A DNA stretch of 64,000 nucleotides from Dactylosporangium fulvum. Lineage in GTDB: Bacteria > Actinomycetota > Actinomycetes > Mycobacteriales > Micromonosporaceae. The notes beneath the pieces were generated by a model. That model was not told the DNA's origin. It did not search any database and saw nothing but the letters and a program-made list of their open reading frames with translations. The number at the start of each line of letters is the position of its first letter. The stretch's first letter is position 1. The translations under genes were made by a program, and so were the position numbers. Location of the stretch: the NCBI RefSeq assembly GCF_025137375.1, contig NZ_CP073720.1:124001-188000 (forward strand), read 5' to 3'. Positions 58,224-64,000 of this stretch are shown in pieces.

Positions 58224-59528
58224 TCAGACGACCTTGACCTTGGCGCTCACCGCGGTCTGGTAGAAGTCGGGCCGGCTGGTGAAGCTTGCCCGCCAGAACC
58301 CGGACTGCGCCGACGGGATGGTGGTGCTGAACTCGTAGCTCCAGTTGGTCTCGACCACGCGGACCGTCGTCCAGGGTGCCTTGCCGTCGGGCGAATACTG
58401 GATGTCGACCGTCGCCGTCTGCGGCGAGAACGGGCTGAACTGCATGCGCCCGCTCACCGAGACGCCGGTGCCGTCCTCGGTGCGGGTGGCGAAGAACGAC
58501 GAGAACGATGCCGGCTGGAGCACCGTGATGATTCCGGTCTGCGCGCTCGGCGAGGCGATGAACGGGTCGCCCGAATTCACACCGATCCGGTAGAAGCCGG
58601 TCTGGAACGGCGTGACCTCGATCTGGTAGCGGCCTTCGGCGTCGGTCGTCGGGTAGTCCGACCAGGGGCACGCCGACTCGGCGTAGCAGAACAGCACACC
58701 GAACTGCTTGTTGGCGAAGGGCCGCCAGCCGTCGGGGGAGCGCCAGGTGAGCTGGCCGGTCAGGGTGACCTTCTCGCCGGCCTTGACCTTGGCCCGGTTT
58801 GCCGTGACGGTCGCCCGGGCGGAGGCCGGGGTGATGCCGACCGGCAGCTCGGCGGAGTTGCCGCTCAGGTAGCCGATGTGGTCGTTGTCGTAGGAGTAGT
58901 AGGCGTAAACGGAACCGGCGTCGTCGAGGTGCAGCGGCCCCGAGAAGGTGCCGTCGGCCCGGGTGGTGGCCACGCCGAAGTCGCCGGGATACGACGAGAG
59001 GTTGACGGGGAAGCCGGCCAGCGGTGCGATGTGGCCGTCGTCGGGCCAGCGGCCGAGCAGGCGCCCGCTGAGCGTGACCTCGCGCCGGGCATAGGTCATG
59101 GTCGCCGGCTTGACCGCGACGCGGTCGAATGACGTGGCCACGAAGTAGGCCAGGCTGCCGGCATCGGTCCGCGACGTGTGCTGTCCGTCGTTGTCGGTGA
59201 CCTCGATGTCGACCCGGTAGCCGCCCAGCTGGGCCAGCTGGAACCGATTGGTGGTGAACCAGGTGCTCGTTTCCCCGTTGCTCGACTCGATCTCGAAGCC
59301 GTCGGTGACCGCGACCTCCTGCTGCGTCGCATAGGACACGATGTGGGCGCGGATCGAGGCGACGCCGCTGTCGGACGTCACCGAAACACGCAGACGACCC
59401 AGGTCGTAGTCAATGCTGTTGGCCCAGTTGATGATCGGTGGGTCGGCAGCAAAGGCCGGTGCCGAGAGCCCTGTCGCGCCGACCACCGCTGCGGTCGCCA
59501 CGGCAATTGCCATGCTGAATCGCCGCAC
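58224..59528 (-). CDS. Secreted multi-domain Ig-like protein
   Basis: 434 residues. A signal peptide (RRFSMAIAVATAAVVGATG, cleaved near AFAAD) is followed by at least three beta-sandwich domains. Recognisable segments are VSVTSDSGVASIRAHIVSY, a typical VTLSGRLLGRW strand, and VTLTGQLTWRSPDGWRPFAN with two Cys. There is no sorting signal or enzyme motif, so it is probably an extracellular binding or structural protein. GTG 59528 sits behind GGGAGGAAC, which excludes the longer 471-codon frame. Confidence 0.75.
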   Translation of the reverse strand: MRRFSMAIAVATAAVVGATGLSAPAFAADPPIINWANSIDYDLGRLRVSVTSDSGVASIRAHIVSYATQQEVAVTDGFEIESSNGETSTWFTTNRFQLAQLGGYRVDIEVTDNDGQHTSRTDAGSLAYFVATSFDRVAVKPATMTYARREVTLSGRLLGRWPDDGHIAPLAGFPVNLSSYPGDFGVATTRADGTFSGPLHLDDAGSVYAYYSYDNDHIGYLSGNSAELPVGITPASARATVTANRAKVKAGEKVTLTGQLTWRSPDGWRPFANKQFGVLFCYAESACPWSDYPTTDAEGRYQIEVTPFQTGFYRIGVNSGDPFIASPSAQTGIITVLQPASFSSFFATRTEDGTGVSVSGRMQFSPFSPQTATVDIQYSPDGKAPWTTVRVVETNWSYEFSTTIPSAQSGFWRASFTSRPDFYQTAVSAKVKVV

Positions 59529-59769
59529 AAGTTCCTCCCATGAGTGCAGTCGCGCAGATTCTAGGCCTGGTGCCCGCCCCGCGATGCCCCATAAATCGAC
59601 GCGTGCCGCTGGTGATGCCGAAGGGGTAGCCGGCCCCACCGAACGTGGCGACCGTCACGGAGCTTCGCCCCATTCGGCTGCACTTTTTGGCTGTCGACGA
59701 TGCCGGCGGGAGTAAAGGTCAGCGCACCGGGACGGCCGGCCAGGTCTGATCAGCACCGCCGCGGGACCA

Positions 59770-59901
59770 GTGGCGCGAGTGTCGCAGATCGAGGCCGGCA
59801 GTGTCTCCACTCAGGACGTGCTGGGCCGATACATCGCAGCGCTCGGCGGCACGCTCAAGCTGATCGCCGACTTCGGTGACGAGCAGCTCAAGGTGGCCTG
59901 A
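59770..59901 (+). pseudogene. C-terminal remnant of an XRE/HigA-like antitoxin
   Basis: 44 codons in an intact frame: VARVSQIEAGSVSTQDVLGR, then YIAALGGTLKLIADFGDEQL and a stop. This is the last third of an XRE-type antitoxin; the HTH start and any toxin gene are missing. The same QIEAGSVST segment precedes the other truncated helD copy. Confidence 0.7.
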
Positions 59902-59929
59902 CCCCAGTCTGACAGAAGTGTGCCAAATT

Positions 59930-60297
59930 CCGGGGTTGGGGTTCCCGGTTCCCGGTGCGCCTTGGACGCAGATGGATTCGTCGAGTTCGGCGCGGACGAG
60001 TTCGTCTTGTTCGGGTTGGATGGTGGCGACGATGTCGCGCATGGGTCCGACGCGGGGTCGTTCGATTTCTTCGAGCAGGATCTGGCTGATGGCTTGTTGT
60101 TCGCCGCGGCTGAGGTGTTCGTCTTCGAAGCTGGTCAGTTCGCCTTTGACGAAGCCGAAGCGGCGGCGAGTCTGTACGTCTTGTGGGTCTTTGGTGCTGG
60201 CTTGGTAGAACTTGCGGGATAGTGGGGCGCGCCAGTCGAGGACCATGGGTTCGCCGGTGGTGTGGCGTTCTTGGTGGTGTTCTTCGGTTGCGGGCAC
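59930..60297 (-). pseudogene. Truncated helD copy 3
   Basis: From GTG 60297 a short deleted start (VPATEEHHQER) jumps to TTGEPMVLDWRAPLSRKF and runs to GAPGTG, then NPNPG, the same break as copy 2. Bases 59942-60263 look identical to 54683-55004 of intact helD. About 240 bp of the helD 5' coding region is missing. No helicase core is present, and a longer frame through it to 59719 is not a real gene. Confidence 0.75.
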
Positions 60298-60453
60298 GGT
60301 GATCCTCGTGGAGGTCTCGTCGGCTCGCTTGCGTATCCAGGGGCTCCCTGGCACGTGGGGACGTCCGGAGCGGTCGGCCGTCAAGCGGCCAACCGGGGTG
60401 CGCGCCGCATCGATCCACCGCCACCGGATTTCGCTATTGTGCGCCTGACTGTG
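60298..60453. other. Third helD leader copy, divergent promoter region
   Basis: The leader-like sequence (GCGTATCCAGG, ACGTCCGGAGCGG, GTCAAGCGGCCAACC) lies between the truncated helD copy and the gene at 60454, and probably supplies the promoter of the latter. Confidence 0.45.
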
Positions 60454-61365
60454 ATGGCAGACCGATTCGGGTGGTTGACGGTGGGCATCAAGAACCGTGA
60501 GCGTCGGCGGGCCAAGCAGAAGGCGCGTCAGCAGCAACAGCAGGGCCGTCGTGAACGGGCCGGTTCTGAGTTTGGTGACGGCGCGCCGGCCGATCCAGCG
60601 TTCGCGGATCCGTTCGGTCTGATCGACGGTGGTGCCCGCCCGGCTCGGGTGACGGCCCTTCTCGTCAACGAGGTGTTGCAAGCCCTACATGTCAAGGACG
60701 AGGACACCGTGCAGAGGTGTTGCGACGTGCTGGCGGGTGGGTCTGGCGGTACTGGCGGGCGGCGTGCGGTGGACACGGCGTTGATCGCGGCGCTGCAGCG
60801 CGATCTCACCGAGGTGTGGCGGCGGGGTTGGCAGCCTGCCGACGTGGTCCGGGTTGCACAGCGCGGCTACGGTGCCCGGCACGGGCGGGTCGTCGTCGAC
60901 GTCATTGCCGCGGAGATGCGCAGTTATGCGGCGGCCGCCGTGGACGAGCGCTGGGAAGCTCAGGTGCGTGACCTCGGGGCAACGGTCTGGTGGGAGCGCG
61001 ATGATCAGTACCTCTCGGCGCTGGGCGAGCGTGAAGGTCTGGCTCGGCCGGCGTTGATCCGCTGCGTGCTGGAGGTGCTGTACGTGTTCAACACCTGCCC
61101 GCCGATCCAGAAACTCGGCCCGCTGCCGACCAGGGACGCGACCGAGCAGGCGACCAAAGACATGGCTGACAGGCCCGGGGCGGAGCGGTTGTTGCCGGTG
61201 CTCGCCTCCAGGGAGGCGAAGGTCGGTGAGTTCGTCGATGAGCTCTTTCCCGACCTCGTCGGCAAGCAAGTGGCGGTCACGAATCAGGACGGATGGGCGT
61301 CAGGCCGGGCCGCCGCCGACCGTGCCCGTCTCAACGCCCGTGAGTCGCTCGCTGCTGAAGCCTGA
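60454..61365 (+). CDS. Hypothetical protein resembling the N-terminal part of DUF2786 proteins
   Basis: 303 residues, soluble. A basic Gln-rich N-terminus (KNRERRRAKQKARQQQQQGR) precedes a helical domain (about 60-220). Its segments LTEVWRRGWQPADVVRVAQR, GYGARHGRVVVDVIAAEMRS and VLEVLYVFNTCPPIQKLGPLP recall the region ahead of the DUF2786 motif in larger actinobacterial proteins. The DUF2786 motif itself is not evident. The function is unknown. It is 3 bp from the next gene and forms a two-gene unit with it. Confidence 0.65.
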   Translation: MADRFGWLTVGIKNRERRRAKQKARQQQQQGRRERAGSEFGDGAPADPAFADPFGLIDGGARPARVTALLVNEVLQALHVKDEDTVQRCCDVLAGGSGGTGGRRAVDTALIAALQRDLTEVWRRGWQPADVVRVAQRGYGARHGRVVVDVIAAEMRSYAAAAVDERWEAQVRDLGATVWWERDDQYLSALGEREGLARPALIRCVLEVLYVFNTCPPIQKLGPLPTRDATEQATKDMADRPGAERLLPVLASREAKVGEFVDELFPDLVGKQVAVTNQDGWASGRAAADRARLNARESLAAEA

Positions 61366-61368
61366 CCT

Positions 61369-61833
61369 ATGCGTTACGAGACTGCGGTACGCCGGGTGCG
61401 AACGGTCGTGGAGGAGTGTCAACGGGTCCGTGGGCTGTGGGGTGACGAGCCGCTCCTGGTCGGGGCGTACGTGTTCGGTGCCGTCCTCGAGCCCCGGAGT
61501 GATGTGCCCGTGGTGCAGATGGCGTTCGCGCTGAACCTGCCAGCCGATGAGCTGACCTGGTGCGTGCAACCGCAGTCGTGCGTCGGTCTGCCGGGCCTGC
61601 TGGAGATCGACAAGGAAGACCTGCGCATGCCGGCCCCGACCGACGCCGAACAGCACGAACAGTTGACGGTTGAGCTGGCCGCGAGTCTTGCGCACCTACG
61701 CCGGGTCGATGCGAACTATTGGGAACGTGGTTGGCGCCCGGCCCACCGCGGATTTGGGATCTATCCCGAGAACCACCTGTGGGATGCGGTACACGGCTAT
61801 CTGGACCTGCTGGCAGCAACGTCACCGCGATGA
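61369..61833 (+). CDS. Hypothetical protein, partner of the upstream gene
   Basis: 154 residues, soluble, with strong codon bias. N-terminal helices (RYETAVRRVRTVVEECQRV) are followed by a strand-rich middle (LLVGAYVFGAVLEPRSDVPVV) and a segment WERGWRPAHRGFGIYPENHL. It may belong to a DUF7711-like family, by recall and with low certainty. Translation is presumably coupled to the 303-residue gene. Confidence 0.7.
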   Translation: MRYETAVRRVRTVVEECQRVRGLWGDEPLLVGAYVFGAVLEPRSDVPVVQMAFALNLPADELTWCVQPQSCVGLPGLLEIDKEDLRMPAPTDAEQHEQLTVELAASLAHLRRVDANYWERGWRPAHRGFGIYPENHLWDAVHGYLDLLAATSPR

Positions 61834-62043
61834 AGGCGGGGGCGAGCCGCGGCTACGCCCACCGCCTCCGTGCCGGCGGATGCCTGCGAATCTGCACACC
61901 CAGGACCGTTTTCGAGCATGCCGATCATTGCGACACTCTTCCCAATACCGGGCAACCTGCCTGTCGCGCTTCCGTCCGGGGCGGCGTCGGTGCGGCGATG
62001 GTGCTACGAACAGCGGGTCACGCCGGGCCACGAGGAGGACGCT

Positions 62044-62652
62044 GTGTCGATCCGCATGCTGGTGCTGATCGTGACCCCGCCGCTCGCCGGTGTGATCGTC
62101 GGCTATCTGCTGGGCGGGCGCCTGTCCGGATTGCGCACGATCCGGCTGGTCGCGATCTGGCTGCTGTGGCTGGCCGCGTTTGTGCAAGCGGCGCAGTATT
62201 ACCTGCCCGGCGTGCGGGACTTCGTCGAAGACCGGGTCGGCGTGCCCATGCTGGTCGTCGTATTCGCCCCGGTGCTGATCTGGATCGGGGTCAACTTCCG
62301 AAACTGGCCCGCGGCGATCCGCGTCGCCGGGGCGGTCATCGCGCTCGGTGCCGTGCTCAACGGCATCGCCATCGCGGTCAACGGCCGGATGCCGTACTCG
62401 CCCGCCATGGCCGAGGCGGTCGGCCTGCGCCCGGGTCTGACCACGCCGAAGAACGAGCCCATCGACGCCGACACCCGGTTGTCGTTCCTGGGCGACACCA
62501 TCCCGATCGCGCCGCTGCGGAAGGTCATCAGCCTTGGTGACGTCCTGATCAGCGGCGGCTCCTGCGCGGTGGTTGTGCTCGCGATGCGCCGCCACCGGCG
62601 GGAACAACCAGTTGCGCTGGAGACTCAGACCCGGACAGGGGGTGAAACATGA
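62044..62652 (+). CDS. DUF5317 membrane protein
   Basis: 202 residues with four or five membrane helices (about 4-22, 32-52, 65-82, 90-108, 168-185). The DUF5317 pattern MPYSPAMAEAVGL plus a small-residue loop before FLGDTIPIAPLRKVISLGDVL is clear. The function is unknown. GTG 62044 lies behind GAGGAGGA. The stop overlaps the ATG of a 35-residue microprotein. Confidence 0.85.
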   Translation: MSIRMLVLIVTPPLAGVIVGYLLGGRLSGLRTIRLVAIWLLWLAAFVQAAQYYLPGVRDFVEDRVGVPMLVVVFAPVLIWIGVNFRNWPAAIRVAGAVIALGAVLNGIAIAVNGRMPYSPAMAEAVGLRPGLTTPKNEPIDADTRLSFLGDTIPIAPLRKVISLGDVLISGGSCAVVVLAMRRHRREQPVALETQTRTGGET

Positions 62653-62756
62653 CGTTGTCGATCAACTGGCGGCGTGCCGTCTTTGCGGTGTTTACGCTCG
62701 CTTCGCTCGCGACTCTGCTCTACACGATCGGTGCGCCGTACGAGCACGGAGGCTGA
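62649..62756 (+). CDS. 35-residue membrane microprotein, copy 1
   Basis: The product is MTLSINWRRAVFAVFTLASL followed by ATLLYTIGAPYEHGG: a basic start and one hydrophobic helix (about 10-27). The ATG overlaps the DUF5317 stop (ATGA), and GGGGGTGAAAC precedes it. It is too short for standard gene finders, but a near-identical second copy follows, with two synonymous changes and one amino-acid change. Confidence 0.55.
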   Translation: MTLSINWRRAVFAVFTLASLATLLYTIGAPYEHGG

Positions 62757-62838
62757 GCGGCCAAACGCCTGCCCGGTGCTGATGTGGCTCAGCGACCAGC
62801 TGCGTACAGGCCCGGAGGACGCAGACGGGAGGTGAAAC

Positions 62839-62946
62839 ATGACGTTGTCGATCAACTGGCGGCGTGCCGTTTTTGCGGTGTTTACGCTCGCTTCGCTCGC
62901 GACTCTGCTCTACACGATCGGCGCGCCGTACAACCACGGAGGCTGA
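62839..62946 (+). CDS. 35-residue membrane microprotein, copy 2
   Basis: As copy 1 but ending APYNHGG (Asn for Glu). It has its own ribosome site, GGGAGGTG, eight bases before the ATG. The repeat unit is about 190 bp. Over the shared ~119 bp only four bases differ by eye: two synonymous changes and two in the single Glu-to-Asn codon. Confidence 0.55.
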   Translation: MTLSINWRRAVFAVFTLASLATLLYTIGAPYNHGG

Positions 62947-63124
62947 GCGGCCGCACACGGGAGGCCATGCCTCGCGGCATGGTCTCCCGCCATCAGTGGA
63001 CGTCGGAAGCCGTCCGAGTCGATCTCAAATTCGTCGTATCAGGGATTACTCCTGTGCCGTCTTGTCACGTGAGACGATGCCGTCGTCCTTCCGCACGGCG
63101 TCCAGAACGGGACGGAGAACAAGC

Positions 63125-64000
63125 ATGCAGTTACGCTGCCGCCGGATGACCGGAGACCAGCCGTCGGACCCGCTCGGTGACGAGGGGGCCCTGGGGACAC
63201 CCTGGCTGCCGTCCGCGGCCGTGCTGCGCCGGCACGGCGCACGGGTGCTCGACGTCGGCAGGGGAGCCGGCGCGCCGACCGTGTATCGGGCGGGTGTGCT
63301 GCTCGCCGCCGAGCCTCCGTCGCTGGACCGGTGCAACGGCGTGCTCGCTTCCACCGGCATGCAACTCACGGCCGACCCGGACGCTCGGCTGCGGGAGCGC
63401 GCCGATAGGCGCCGGGTGCGCACCGTCCATCTGGCAGCCACGCCGGACAGCGACCCGGCGCAGGTCGATGCCTGGACGGCGCTGCGAGCGCTGCGGGAAA
63501 GCGGGCACGGCGACCATCTGTCGCTGGACCATCTGCTCTTCGGGGCGTCGCTGATCGAAGGCTCGCCGCTCACGGAGGGCTCACCGCTCACGGAGGGCTC
63601 GCCCCTGACGGAGGGCTCACCGCTGACCGAGGGCTCGCCGTCGACCGGCGGCAGCGGCGGCCGGCGGCCGGTCGACCTGATCCTGCCGGCGCCCCCGCTC
63701 CGTCGTACCGCGGCCGAACTGGGTGACCGGCGGCCGGTCGTCGCCGTGCTGGACACCGGCATCGCCACCCACCCGTGGCTCGACGTCCCGGCACCCGGGC
63801 AGCCGATGCCCGTCGACGGGTTCACCTCGATCGACACCGACCTGCAGGCCGCGATCCTCGCCGGTCAGGAGCGCCTGATCGCCGCCGGGAACCGGCTGCA
63901 GCGCATCACGGACGCGTGGGAGCGGCCGGTGCGGACCGGCTCGGTGGTCGGGGCGCTGGACTCGCACCTCGGGCACGGGACGTTCATCTCGGGCATCGTC
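63125..64000 (+). CDS. S8 (subtilisin-like) serine peptidase, truncated by window end
   Basis: 292 codons are visible, still open at base 64000. An N-terminal region of about 140 residues includes ARVLDVGRGAGAPTVYRAGV. A tandem repeat of EGSPLT (about 147-172) precedes the catalytic domain: the Asp of the triad is in VVAVLDTGIATHPWL and the His in DSHLGHGTFISGIV. The Ser lies beyond the window. No signal peptide is evident, so it may act inside the cell. ATG 63125 or 63146 could be the start. Confidence 0.85.
   Translation, partial: MQLRCRRMTGDQPSDPLGDEGALGTPWLPSAAVLRRHGARVLDVGRGAGAPTVYRAGVLLAAEPPSLDRCNGVLASTGMQLTADPDARLRERADRRRVRTVHLAATPDSDPAQVDAWTALRALRESGHGDHLSLDHLLFGASLIEGSPLTEGSPLTEGSPLTEGSPLTEGSPSTGGSGGRRPVDLILPAPPLRRTAAELGDRRPVVAVLDTGIATHPWLDVPAPGQPMPVDGFTSIDTDLQAAILAGQERLIAAGNRLQRITDAWERPVRTGSVVGALDSHLGHGTFISGIV
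63549..63640 (+). repeat. 18-bp coding tandem repeat (EGSPLT)
   Basis: About five units of GAGGGCTCACCGCTCACG (first unit begins GAAGGCTCGCCG), with mostly synonymous changes, encoding the linker before the peptidase domain. Confidence 0.8.

Larger units (their letters stand above)
62639..62947 (+). repeat. 190-bp tandem duplication carrying the microprotein
   Basis: GGGTGAAACATGACGTTGTC at 62640 recurs as GAGGTGAAACATGACGTTGT near 62830. Identity runs to GGAGGCTGAGCGGCC at 62749-62762 and 62939-62952. The intervening 70 bp is not repeated. Confidence 0.75.

Noticed and set aside
59719..60681. 320-codon frame through the third helD copy
   Set aside because: It joins unrelated intergenic sequence on both sides of a helD fragment.

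Overview
The window is high-GC actinobacterial chromosome with strong G/C third-position bias. It is most like a member of the Micromonosporaceae or a near relative. That placement is inferred from a BldC homologue, a mycothiol-dependent-type enzyme, futalosine-pathway menaquinone genes, many GTG/TTG starts and close likeness to Streptomyces and Micromonospora family proteins. No rRNA, tRNA or CRISPR array was seen.

Layout. 0-14.9 kb is an envelope and export region. It holds a YbjN-like protein, small secreted or lipid-anchored proteins, a dimethylargininase with a divergent Lrp/AsnC regulator, a beta-propeller lipoprotein, and a MacAB-type export locus (two HlyD-like adaptors, OmpR-type two-component system, ABC ATPase, MacB permease, membrane-anchored DUF5666-like protein). 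A 22-bp-spaced sequence pattern recurs about 40 bp before three of these genes. 14.9-22.3 kb is a signalling block: SpoIIE-type phosphatase, a 1465-residue hybrid kinase with seven 92-residue HAMP-type repeats, a response regulator and a STAS antagonist. 22.4-28.2 kb is a heme/cytochrome c operon: hemL, a histidine phosphatase, a TlpA/ResA-like thioredoxin, ccdA, resB, ccsB. 28.2-33.9 kb holds a mycothiol-dependent-type enzyme, the menaquinone genes mqnP/ubiD/ubiX, bldC, a second Lrp and an SDR remnant. 34-42.7 kb holds a DEAD-box helicase, a 1412-residue Pro/Ala/Gln-rich tail-anchored protein, an NlpC/P60 hydrolase with a minisatellite tail, and mqnE.

43.8-50.4 kb is the most interesting block. 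It is a six-gene locus whose members resemble the uncharacterised Streptomyces SCO2521-SCO2525 families: a variant P-loop ATPase with Arg in place of the Walker A Lys, a SAM methyltransferase, a 613-residue helical protein and a two-TM protein with a phospholipase-D-like C-terminus. It is organised as two convergent operons and looks like a conserved but undescribed system.

53.2-60.5 kb is a rearranged region around a HelD-type helicase. Two truncated helD copies lie downstream. Both break at the same Walker A codon and continue into the same G-rich sequence, and both lie next to antitoxin (HigA/XRE-like) remnants. One copy is identical by eye over about 320 bp to the intact gene. A Schlafen/AlbA_2 ATP-binding protein with a perfect 14-bp palindrome in front of it sits between them. 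60.4-64 kb holds paired DUF genes, a DUF5317 membrane protein, a tandem pair of nearly identical 35-residue membrane microproteins, and the start of an S8 peptidase that runs off the window.
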